Below the pieces are notes generated by a model, which saw only the letters and a list, made by a program, of their open reading frames with translations, was not told where the DNA came from and did not search any database. A stretch of DNA of 64,000 nucleotides from Pseudaquabacterium inlustre (GTDB lineage Bacteria > Pseudomonadota > Gammaproteobacteria > Burkholderiales > Burkholderiaceae_C): NCBI RefSeq assembly GCF_038066595.1, contig NZ_JBBUTH010000011.1:62001-126000 (forward strand). The letters run 5' to 3'. Shown piece after piece: positions 34,198 through 41,970 of this stretch (position 1 is its first letter; each line of letters begins with the position of its first letter). Made by a program: the position numbers and the translations under genes.

Positions 34198-36759
34198 ATG
34201 CCTGAACCCTTTTCCGGCCCGGCCACCGATCCGGCCGGCCTGTGCACCGACGAGGCCGTGCGCCGCCTGGCCACCCAAGGCCCCAACGAGCTGCCGGCGC
34301 CACCGCGCCGCGGGGCTGCCGGCTTGCTGCGCGAGGTGCTGCTGGAGCCGATGTTCCTGCTGCTGGCGGCCTGCGGCGCGATCTACCTGGCGCTGGGCGA
34401 CCGCCACGAGGCGCTGATGCTGCTGGGCTTCGTGGCCGTGGTGGTGGGCATCACGGTGGTGCAGAAGCGGCGCAGCGAGCGCTCGCTGGAGGTGCTGCGC
34501 GAGCTGTCCAGCCCGCGCGCGCTGGTGCTGCGCGACGGCCGGCCGCAGCGCGTGGCCGCACGCGAGCTGGTCACCGGCGACCTGGTGCTGCTGGCCGAGG
34601 GCGACCGCGTGCCGGCCGACCTGCGCCTGCGCGCGGCCTCGAACCTGGCCATCGACGAATCGCTGCTCACCGGCGAGAGCCTGCCGGTGGCCAAGCCAGT
34701 GGCGGGCGCCACGGCGCCGGTGCTGGCCTTTGCCGGCACCCTGGTCACGCAGGGCAGCGGGCAGGGCGAGGTGTGCGCCACCGGTCCGCGCAGCGCGCTG
34801 GGGCGCATCGGCGCCTCGCTGCGCGCCCAGCCGGCCGAGCCCACGCCGGTGCAGCGCGAGACGCAGCGCATCGTCACCTGGGTGGCCGCCGGGGGCCTGG
34901 CACTGGCGGCCGCGCTGGCCGGTGCCTGGGGCCTGACCCGCGGCGACTGGCTGCACGGCCTGCTGGCCGGGCTGACGCTGGCCATGGCCATCCTGCCCGA
35001 GGAACTGCCGGTGGTGCTGACCATCTTCCTCGGCCTGGGCGCCTGGCGCCTGGCGCGCGAGCAGGTGCTGGCCCGCCGCATGCCGGCGGTGGAGTTGCTG
35101 GGCGCCACCACCGTGCTGTGCGTGGACAAGACCGGCACGCTGACGCGCAACCACATGGCCGTGCGCCAGCTGTGGGCCGACGGCGCCGCTCGGCCCCAGG
35201 CCGCCGATGGCCCGCCCGGCCTGCCCGAGGCGGTGCATGCGCTGCTGGAGTACGCCGTGCTGGCCAGCCACCGCCGTGCCTTCGACCCGATGGAGCAGGC
35301 CATCGGCGAGGCCGGGCAGCACCACCTGGCCCGCACCGAGCACCTGCATGCCGACTGGACCCTGGTGGACGACTACGCGCTGTCGCCGCAGCTGCTGGCC
35401 ATGTCGCGCGTGTGGCGCTCGCCCGACCGGCAGGACCTGCTGGTGGCGGCCAAGGGCGCGCCCGAGGCCATCGTCGACCTGTGCCACCTGCCGGATGCGC
35501 AGCGCGCCCACATCGCTGCCCAGGTGGCGCGCCTGGCCGCCGAGGGCCTGCGCGTGCTGGGCGTGGCGCGGGCCATCGCCCGGGCGGGCGCGCTGCCGCC
35601 GGGCCAGCACGACTTCGACTTCGCCTTCGTCGGCCTGGTGGGCCTGGCCGACCCGCTGCGCCCCGAGGTGCCGGCGGCCATTGCCGAGTGCCGGGCCGCC
35701 GGCATTCGCGTGGTGATGATCACCGGCGACCACCCGCACACCGCGCTGGCCATTGCGCGCCAGGCCGGACTGGACGGCGGCGCGCCACCGCTCACCGGCC
35801 CCGAGCTCGACCGCCTGGACGATGCCGCGCTGGCCGCGCGCCTGGCCGATACCTGCGTGTTCTGCCGCGTGCAGCCCGAGCAGAAGCTGCGGCTGGTGCA
35901 GGCCTTCCGCGCCCGCGGCGACACCGTGGCGATGACCGGCGACGGGGTCAACGACGCGCCGGCCCTGCAGGCGGCCCACATCGGCGTGGCCATGGGCGCG
36001 CGCGGCACCGATGTGGCGCGCGAGGCCGCCGCGCTGGTGCTGCTGGCCGACGACTTCGGCGCGCTGCTCACCGCGGTGCGGCATGGCCGGCGCGTGTTCG
36101 CCAACCTGCGCAAGGCCATCGCCTTCGTGCTGGCGGTGCATGTGCCCATCGTCGGGCTGTCGGTGGTGCCGCTGCTGCTGGGCTGGCCGATGGTGCTGAT
36201 GCCGGTGCACATCCTCAGCCTGCAGCTGATCATCGACCCGGCCTGCGCCATCGTCTTCGAGGCCGAGCCGCTGGAGCCCGCGGCCATGCGCGCGCCGCCG
36301 CGCCCCGCCGAGGCCCGGCTGTTCGATGCGGCGCTGCTGTGGCGCGGGGGCGTGCAGGGCGCGGGCCTGCTGGGCCTGGTGCTGCTGGCCTACCTGCACG
36401 GCCGCACGGCCACCGGGCAGGACGAGGTGGCCCGTGCGCTGGCCTTCACGGTGCTGGTGCTGGGCAACCTGGCGCTGATCCAGGCCAACCGGCGCTGGGC
36501 GCCGGGCGGCGGCGCGGGCCAGCCCTGGAACCGCGCCTTCGGCTGGATCAGCGCCGGCACCGCGCTGCTGCTGGCCGTGGTGCTGTGCGTGCCGGCGGTG
36601 GGCCGGCTGTTCGCGTTCAGCACGCCGCCGTGGCCGCTGCTGCTGGCCGGCGCCGGCTATGCGCTGGCGGCGCTGGGCTGGTTCGCGATCAGCGGCCGCT
36701 GGGCGGCCCGCCGGGCGCTCAGGCCAGCGCCTCGTCCAGCCATTCCACCCAGTGCTTGA
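34198..36759 (+). CDS. P-type cation-transporting ATPase
   Basis: An 853-aa inner-membrane pump. The N-terminal cation-ATPase domain is TDEAVRRLATQGPNELP. The actuator motif is DESLLTGESLPVAKP and the M4 motif is MAILPEELPVVL. Phosphorylation Asp310 lies in CVDKTGTLTRNH, the nucleotide domain contains AAKGAPEAI, and the hinge is MTGDGVNDAPALQAAHIG. About ten membrane segments are present. This is the P2-like Ca2+/Mg2+ group by overall layout; the ion is not certain. An ATG four codons earlier (34186) is also possible. Its 3' end runs 41 nt into the 3' end of convergent glcF. Confidence 0.92.
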   Translation: MPEPFSGPATDPAGLCTDEAVRRLATQGPNELPAPPRRGAAGLLREVLLEPMFLLLAACGAIYLALGDRHEALMLLGFVAVVVGITVVQKRRSERSLEVLRELSSPRALVLRDGRPQRVAARELVTGDLVLLAEGDRVPADLRLRAASNLAIDESLLTGESLPVAKPVAGATAPVLAFAGTLVTQGSGQGEVCATGPRSALGRIGASLRAQPAEPTPVQRETQRIVTWVAAGGLALAAALAGAWGLTRGDWLHGLLAGLTLAMAILPEELPVVLTIFLGLGAWRLAREQVLARRMPAVELLGATTVLCVDKTGTLTRNHMAVRQLWADGAARPQAADGPPGLPEAVHALLEYAVLASHRRAFDPMEQAIGEAGQHHLARTEHLHADWTLVDDYALSPQLLAMSRVWRSPDRQDLLVAAKGAPEAIVDLCHLPDAQRAHIAAQVARLAAEGLRVLGVARAIARAGALPPGQHDFDFAFVGLVGLADPLRPEVPAAIAECRAAGIRVVMITGDHPHTALAIARQAGLDGGAPPLTGPELDRLDDAALAARLADTCVFCRVQPEQKLRLVQAFRARGDTVAMTGDGVNDAPALQAAHIGVAMGARGTDVAREAAALVLLADDFGALLTAVRHGRRVFANLRKAIAFVLAVHVPIVGLSVVPLLLGWPMVLMPVHILSLQLIIDPACAIVFEAEPLEPAAMRAPPRPAEARLFDAALLWRGGVQGAGLLGLVLLAYLHGRTATGQDEVARALAFTVLVLGNLALIQANRRWAPGGGAGQPWNRAFGWISAGTALLLAVVLCVPAVGRLFAFSTPPWPLLLAGAGYALAALGWFAISGRWAARRALRPAPRPAIPPSA

Positions 36760-37975
36760 CCGGCGTGGCCGTGCCGCTTTGCAGGTGCTGGATGCAGCCG
36801 ATGTTGCCGCTGAGGATCACCGCCGGCTTCAGCTCGGCCAGGTGGCCCAGCTTGTCGTCGCGCAGCTGGTGGCTCAGCTCGGGCTGCAGCACGCTGTAGG
36901 TGCCGGCCGAGCCGCAGCACAGGTGGCTGTCCTGTGTGGTGGCGATGTTCAGGCCCAGGTCGCGGAAGGCGGCCTCCACGCCGCCCTTGAGCTTCTGCCC
37001 GTGCTGCAGCGTGCACGGGGGGTGGTAGCCCAGCGTGACGCCCTGGGCGGCGCTGACGCGCCGTTGCCCCAGCTTGCTCTTCAGCGTGGGCAGCAGGTCG
37101 GGCAGCAGCTCGCTCACATCGCGCGTCAGGGCGCTGATCCGCGCGGCCTTGTCGGCATAGTCGGGGTCGTGGGCCAGCGCGTGGCCGTAGTCCTTGACCG
37201 TCACGCCGCAGCCGCTGGCGTTCATCACGATGGCTTCCACGGCGCCGTGGCCGCTCAGGCCGGCCACATGCGGCCACCAGGCGTCGATGTTGCGCTTCAT
37301 GTCGGCCAGGCCGCCGGCATGGTCGTTCAGGTGCTCGCGGATGGCGCCGCAGCAGCCGGCCTCGTCGGCCACCAGGGTCTGGATGCCGCAGGCGTCCAGC
37401 ACGCGGGCGGTGGCCGAGTTGATGTTCGGCAGCATGGCCGGCTGCACGCAGCCCATCAGCATCAGCACCTTGCGCGGGTGCTCGCGCTGCGGCCACTGGC
37501 TGGCGCGCGGGTGCTTGGCGCCGGGCACCTTGTCCTTCAGCGTGCCGGGCAGCAGCGGGCGCACGGCGCGGCCCAGCGCCATGGCGGTGCCGAACAGCGG
37601 CGAGTTCAGGCCTTCCTTCAGCAGCCAGCGCACGGCGCGTTCCTTGGCCGGGCGCTCGACCTTCTCTTCCACGATGCGCCGGCCGATGTCGACCAGGTGG
37701 CCGTACTGCACGCCGCTGGGGCAGGTGCTCTCGCAGTTGCGGCAGGTCAGGCAGCGGTCCAGGTGCTGCTGGGTGGCGCGCGTGGGCGTGGCGCCTTCAA
37801 GCACCTGCTTGATCAGGTAGATGCGTCCACGCGGGCCGTCGAGCTCGTCGCCCAGCAGCTGGTAGGTGGGGCAGGTGGCGGTGCAGAAGCCGCAGTGCAC
37901 GCACTTGCGCAGGATGGCCTCGGCGGCCTGCCCGTCGGGGCTGGCCTGGAATTCGGCGGCGAGATGGGTTTGCAT
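36719..37975 (-). CDS. glcF: Glycolate oxidase iron-sulfur subunit
   Basis: A 418-aa subunit that passes electrons from GlcD/GlcE to the respiratory chain. It has two ferredoxin-type 4Fe-4S motifs, CVHCGFCTATCP (about residue 24) and CLTCRNCESTCP. Two CCG-type domains follow (VADEAGCCGAIREHL, SHLCCGSAGTYSV), as in heterodisulfide reductase D. It starts 4 nt after the methyltransferase stop, so it is in the glcDE operon. Its stop lies inside the convergent P-type ATPase gene. Confidence 0.94.
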   Translation of the reverse strand: MQTHLAAEFQASPDGQAAEAILRKCVHCGFCTATCPTYQLLGDELDGPRGRIYLIKQVLEGATPTRATQQHLDRCLTCRNCESTCPSGVQYGHLVDIGRRIVEEKVERPAKERAVRWLLKEGLNSPLFGTAMALGRAVRPLLPGTLKDKVPGAKHPRASQWPQREHPRKVLMLMGCVQPAMLPNINSATARVLDACGIQTLVADEAGCCGAIREHLNDHAGGLADMKRNIDAWWPHVAGLSGHGAVEAIVMNASGCGVTVKDYGHALAHDPDYADKAARISALTRDVSELLPDLLPTLKSKLGQRRVSAAQGVTLGYHPPCTLQHGQKLKGGVEAAFRDLGLNIATTQDSHLCCGSAGTYSVLQPELSHQLRDDKLGHLAELKPAVILSGNIGCIQHLQSGTATPVKHWVEWLDEALA

Positions 37976-37979
37976 GGGC

Positions 37980-38636
37980 TCAGGCCAGGGTGTAGGCCAG
38001 GATCCAGTAGTGGGTGTGGGCGATCCACTGCGCGTCGCGCGCACGCGGGCCCAACTGGGCGATGGCCTCGTCGGCGCTCGGGAAGTTCTTCAGCACCTCG
38101 TGCACCGAGCCATCGTCGAGCGTGCGGTCCTGGTAGGTGTTGCCCTCGGCATCGCGGCGGCTGATCGGCGTGCTGCTGGTCTGCACGTAGCTGTTGTCGA
38201 GGAACACCACGCGCGCGCCGGGCTTGAGCCGGGCGTGCAGGGCTTCGAGCCAGCCGCCCAGGCGCTCCAGCGGCACGTGGCTCCACCAGCAGCCGGCGAA
38301 GGCGCCGTCGAAGGTCTGGCCCTCGACCTGGGCGAAGCTGTAGGCATCCACCTCGGCGAACTGCACACTGGCCGGCAGGGCCTTGCTGCGTGCCACGGCC
38401 ATGGTCTCGGGGTTCAGGTCGGTGGCCAGCCACAGCGCGGCGTCGCGCGCGCCGTGCGGCGTCCACCAGCCAGTGCCGCAGGCGATCTCCAGCACGCTGC
38501 GGCCGGCGAACTGCGTGGGCAGCCAGGCCTCCATCGCACGCAGGTCGTCCTGGCGTTCGGGCTTGAAGTACACGCGTTCGTAGTACGCCGCCCGCTCGCG
38601 GTAATACGTCGCCATGTCCAGCGTGATGTCGCGCAT
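37980..38636 (-). CDS. SAM-dependent methyltransferase embedded in the glc operon
   Basis: A 218-aa class I methyltransferase. It has SAM-binding motif I VLEIACGTGWWT, motif II-like LATDLNPETMAVAR and motif III AEVDAYSFAQ, then GAFAGCWWSHVPLERL and KPGARVVFLDN. It sits between glcE (8 nt before its ATG) and glcF (4 nt after its stop), all on the minus strand, so it is almost certainly co-transcribed. The substrate is not apparent, and methylation is not part of known glycolate oxidation. An in-frame ATG at 38615 is an alternative start; GAGGAG lies 11 nt before the chosen one. Confidence 0.85.
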   Translation of the reverse strand: MRDITLDMATYYRERAAYYERVYFKPERQDDLRAMEAWLPTQFAGRSVLEIACGTGWWTPHGARDAALWLATDLNPETMAVARSKALPASVQFAEVDAYSFAQVEGQTFDGAFAGCWWSHVPLERLGGWLEALHARLKPGARVVFLDNSYVQTSSTPISRRDAEGNTYQDRTLDDGSVHEVLKNFPSADEAIAQLGPRARDAQWIAHTHYWILAYTLA

Positions 38637-38644
38637 TGGGCGTG

Positions 38645-39760
38645 TCACTCCTCGGCGAACAGCCGGCCGCGGTTGAACAGCCGGTCGGGATCGAAGGCGT
38701 CCTTCAGGCGGCGGTGGATGGCCGCTACGGCCGGTGCCAGCGGCGTGAAGGCGCCGGCCGACTTGTCGCCCCCGGCAAAGGCCGTGGCATGGCCGCCCAC
38801 GCGGGCTGCCGCCTCGTGCATCTTGGCCGCCGGCGTGGTGGTGGCCACCCAGCGCTGGGCGCCGCCCCATTCCACCAGGTGCTCGCCCGAGAACGGGATC
38901 ACCGGCGCGGTCTGCGGCACCGACAGCCGCCACAGCGTGGCGCCGCCGGCCACGGCCTTGTGCGCGCCGACGAAGAACTCGTCCGCCTGGTCGCGCAAGC
39001 CCTGCCAGAACGGCGCGGCCAGGGCCTCGTCCACCACCTCGCCGCCCAGGCGTTGGCGGGCCGACTGCACGGCCGCCGCGGCACCACTCAGGCGCAGCAC
39101 CAGCATGCCGCTCCACCAGGCGCTGGCGTTGATCGGCAGCGGCTGGCCGCCCCATTCATTGAGCTTCTTCAGCGCCGTGGCCTCGTCCCACTCGAAGCGC
39201 AGCGTGATGCTGGCCGGCAGCACCGGCAGCACCTTCAGGCTGACCTCGCAGATCACGCCCAGCGTGCCCATCGAGCCGGCCAGCAGCCGGCTGACGTCGT
39301 AGCCGGCCACGTTCTTCATCACCTGGCCGCCGAAGCTCATCAACTCGCCGCGGCCGTTCAGCAGCGTGGCACCCAGCACGTAGTCGCGCACGCTGCCCAC
39401 GGCGGCACGGCTGGGGCCGGCCAGGCCGGCGGCGACCATGCCGCCCACGGTGCCCTGTGTGGCGCCGGACACCGTGAAGCGCGGCGGCTCGAAGGGCAGG
39501 CACTGGCCACGCTCGGCCAGCGCGGCCTCCAGCTCGGCCAGCGGCGTGCCGGCGCGTGCGGTGACCACCAGCTCGCTGGGCTCGTAGGCGCTGATGCCGG
39601 CCAGCGGTTTGACGTCCAGCGCCATGCCGCTCACCGGCCCGCCGTAGAAAGCCTTGGTGTTGCCGCCGGTGATGTTGAGCGCCAGGCGGTCGCTGCGCGC
39701 GCCGCGCACCTGGTCGATCAGGCGGTTCAGCGCCTTGTCGCGCTGCGCTTGCTCACTCAT
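38645..39760 (-). CDS. glcE: Glycolate oxidase FAD-binding subunit GlcE
   Basis: A 371-aa partner of GlcD. It has a shortened PCMH/FAD-binding domain with LNITGGNTKAFYGG, VSGATQGTVGGMVAAGLAGPSR, GSVRDYVLGATLLNGRG and KNVAGYDVSRLLAGSMGTLG, and a C-terminal FDPDRLFNRGRL. Its ATG overlaps the glcD stop (TGATG). Glycolate (or D-lactate) is oxidised to glyoxylate (or pyruvate) by the GlcDEF complex at the inner membrane. Confidence 0.93.
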   Translation of the reverse strand: MSEQAQRDKALNRLIDQVRGARSDRLALNITGGNTKAFYGGPVSGMALDVKPLAGISAYEPSELVVTARAGTPLAELEAALAERGQCLPFEPPRFTVSGATQGTVGGMVAAGLAGPSRAAVGSVRDYVLGATLLNGRGELMSFGGQVMKNVAGYDVSRLLAGSMGTLGVICEVSLKVLPVLPASITLRFEWDEATALKKLNEWGGQPLPINASAWWSGMLVLRLSGAAAAVQSARQRLGGEVVDEALAAPFWQGLRDQADEFFVGAHKAVAGGATLWRLSVPQTAPVIPFSGEHLVEWGGAQRWVATTTPAAKMHEAAARVGGHATAFAGGDKSAGAFTPLAPAVAAIHRRLKDAFDPDRLFNRGRLFAEE

Positions 39761-41295
39761 CAGAACCGCTCCAGTTCAGGGAAGGGCAGCAGGCCCTTCT
39801 TCACGTGCATCTTTCCGTACTCGGCACAGCGGTGCAGCGTGGGGATCACCTTGCCGGGGTTCAGCGTGCCGGCGGGATCGAAGGCGGCTTTCAGCGCCAG
39901 CATCTGCCCGCGTTCCTCGGGGCTGAACTGCACGCACATGCTGGCCAGCTTCTCCACGCCCACGCCGTGCTCACCCGTCACCGTGCCGCCCATGGCCACG
40001 CTGGTCTCCAGGATGTCGGCACCGAACAGCTCGCAGCGGTGCATCTGGTCGGGGTCGTTGGCATCGAACAGGATCAGCGGGTGCAGGTTGCCGTCGCCTG
40101 CATGGAACACGTTGCAGCAGCGCAGCTGGTACTTCTTCTCCATCTCGGCAATGGCGATCAGGATGTCGGCCAGGCGCTTGCGCGGGATGGTGCTGTCCAT
40201 GCACATGTAGTCGGGGCTGATGCGGCCGCTGGCGGGGAAGGCGTTCTTGCGCCCGCTCCAGAACCGCATGCGCTGGGCCTCGTTCTCGCTGACGGTCAGC
40301 TGCGTGGCGCCGCAGCCTTTCAGCACCGCCAGCATGCGGCCGATCTCTTCTTCCACCTCTTCGGGCGTGCCGTCGCTCTCGCACAGCAGGATGGCCTCGG
40401 CCGTCAGGTCGTAGCCGGCGTGGACGAAGTCTTCCACCGCGGCGGTCATCGGCTTGTCCATCATCTCCAGACCGGCCGGGATGATGCCGGCGGCGATCAC
40501 CGCGGCCACCGCGTCGCCGGCTTTGCGGATGTCGTCGAAGCTGGCCATGATGCAGCGCGCCACCTGCGGCTTGGGCGTGAGCTTGACCGTGACCTCGGTG
40601 ATCACCGCCAGCATGCCCTCGCTGCCCACCACCACGGCCAGCAGGTCGAGGCCGGGTGCGTCCAGCGCATCGCCGCCGAACTCGATGGCCTCGCCCTCGA
40701 CCGTGTAGCCGCGCACCTTCAGCACGTTGTGCACCGTGAGGCCGTACTTCAGGCAGTGCACGCCGCCGGAGTTCTCGGCCACGTTGCCGCCGATGGTGCA
40801 GGCGATCTGGCTGCTGGGGTCGGGCGCGTAGTACAGGCCGTAGCGCGCGGCCGCCTCGCTGATGGCCAGGTTGCGCACGCCGCACTGCACCACGGCCGTG
40901 CGGCTGACGGGGTCGACCTGGACGATCTTGTTGAACTTGGCGAGCGCCAGCGTCACGCCCAGCGCGTGCGGCATGGCGCCGCCCGAGAGACCCGTGCCGG
41001 CGCCGCGCGCCACCACCGGCACCTGCAGTGCGTGGCAGGCCTTCAGCACCGCGGCCACCTGGTCTTCGGTCTCGGGCAGGGCCACCACCAGCGGCCGCTC
41101 GCGGTAGGCGGTGAGGCCGTCGCACTCGTAGGGCACGGTGTCCTCGCTCTGCCACAGCAGGGCGTGGGTCGGCAGGTGCTTCGACAGGGCGGCCACCACC
41201 TCGCGTTGACGTTCTGCACGCGCGGCGCGGTCGACGGGTGCGGTGTCGGCGGCGGTCGCGGGCGTCAGGGCCGTGGCGGGCGTCGGGGCGTTCAT
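39760..41295 (-). CDS. glcD: FAD-linked glycolate/D-lactate oxidase subunit GlcD
   Basis: A 511-aa catalytic subunit. It has an FAD-binding PCMH domain (PVVARGAGTGLSGGAMP, CTIGGNVAENSGGVHCLKYG, VVGSEGMLAVITEV) and a C-terminal FAD-oxidase domain with CNVFHAGDGNLHPLI and GTVTGEHGVGVEK, ending LNPGKVIP. The Ala/Thr/Pro-rich first 20 residues are variable. The ATG at 41295 is chosen because upstream codons run into the repeat element. First gene of glcD-glcE-methyltransferase-glcF. Glycolate versus D-lactate preference cannot be told; GlcE and GlcF favour glycolate. Confidence 0.94.
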   Translation of the reverse strand: MNAPTPATALTPATAADTAPVDRAARAERQREVVAALSKHLPTHALLWQSEDTVPYECDGLTAYRERPLVVALPETEDQVAAVLKACHALQVPVVARGAGTGLSGGAMPHALGVTLALAKFNKIVQVDPVSRTAVVQCGVRNLAISEAAARYGLYYAPDPSSQIACTIGGNVAENSGGVHCLKYGLTVHNVLKVRGYTVEGEAIEFGGDALDAPGLDLLAVVVGSEGMLAVITEVTVKLTPKPQVARCIMASFDDIRKAGDAVAAVIAAGIIPAGLEMMDKPMTAAVEDFVHAGYDLTAEAILLCESDGTPEEVEEEIGRMLAVLKGCGATQLTVSENEAQRMRFWSGRKNAFPASGRISPDYMCMDSTIPRKRLADILIAIAEMEKKYQLRCCNVFHAGDGNLHPLILFDANDPDQMHRCELFGADILETSVAMGGTVTGEHGVGVEKLASMCVQFSPEERGQMLALKAAFDPAGTLNPGKVIPTLHRCAEYGKMHVKKGLLPFPELERF

Positions 41296-41310
41296 CTCGG
41301 GTCTCCAGGG

Positions 41311-41331
41311 GTCAGGCGGGGGTGGCCTGAC
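41311..41331. promoter_or_regulatory. Inverted repeat just upstream of glcD
   Basis: GTCAGGC-GGGGGTG-GCCTGAC, a perfect 7-bp dyad ending 16 nt from the glcD ATG. It could be an operator or a leader stem. The rest of 41296-41454 shows no gene. Confidence 0.4.
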
Positions 41332-41485
41332 GGGTGGCGCAACTGTACGCACGGATTGCGGCCGTGTTGGCCGCCTGGGTGCAAAGCGGTTTTGCCTTTG
41401 GTGTGGGCAATGGGGTTCGTTGGCGCTGCGCGGCTTGGCTTTCCCATTTCTCGGTGCAGCCCGCCGGTCTCGCCCGGCTGGCGAG

Positions 41486-41513
41486 GTCCTTTCTTGTCGC
41501 GACAAGAAAGGAC
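41486..41513. repeat. Perfect 28-bp palindrome, left hairpin of repeat copy 2
   Basis: Half-site GTCCTTTCTTGTCG followed by its exact reverse complement. The stem differs from the equivalent hairpin in copy 1 (CCCCCTTTCTTTTTCG), yet pairing is perfect in both. Confidence 0.85.
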
Positions 41514-41852
41514 CCAAAGAAACGCTTCCAAACTTTCCGGCCACGCCCTGCTGCCCGTCCACCACCGAGGCGGGCGCCTCGCCCGCCCGGCGGGCTCGAA
41601 CAGGCTGCCGGACAAGGGCTTGAACGAGGATGCGCGGCCGCCGATGGCAAGGCCGTCGGATCGCACCGCTCTGGCAGCCCCCGTGCCCTGCGGCGTTCCG
41701 CGCGCAAGTCTTGACCGGGGGGGCTTGGCCTGGGAATGGCCCAATTCGCTTCCGGCTGGCTATGTTCGAGCCCGCCGGGCGGGCGAGGCGCCCGCCTCGA
41801 TGCCCGAAGAACAGCAGTGCGGTGTCGGAAAGTTTGGAGAGCGCTTTCTTTG

Positions 41853-41882
41853 CCCACTTTCTTTTCGCGAAAAGAAAGTGGG
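41853..41882. repeat. Perfect 30-bp palindrome, right hairpin of repeat copy 2
   Basis: Half-site CCCACTTTCTTTTCG followed by its exact reverse complement. It lies 89 nt after the lldP-like gene in the direction of transcription, where it could act as a terminator or mRNA 3' end stabiliser. Confidence 0.85.
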
Positions 41883-41970
41883 TCGCCCGCCGGGGCGAAA
41901 TCCCGGCGCGCTGCAAGGAGCCATGGGAAGACCAGACCAGCGAAGCAGCACGCTCAAGACATCATGAAGG

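Larger units (their letters stand above)
41455..41914. repeat. Dispersed long inverted-repeat element, copy 2
   Basis: About 460 bp between the lldP-like stop (41971) and glcD start (41295), same orientation as copy 1. It shows the same order of parts: outer GC block (diverged on the left; CGCCCGCCGGGGCGAAATCC on the right), hairpins at 41486-41513 and 41853-41882, CCAAACTTTCC at 41528-41538 and its complement at 41827-41837, the GAGGCGGGCGCCTCGCCCG block on both sides, and a centre with CAAGTCTTGACCGGGGGGG. Arms are inverted relative to each other. ORFs across it are not genes. Confidence 0.8.

Noticed and set aside
41292..41960. ORFs across repeat copy 2 on both strands
   Set aside because: Same frame-noise peptides as copy 1; the region is intergenic between the permease and glcD.
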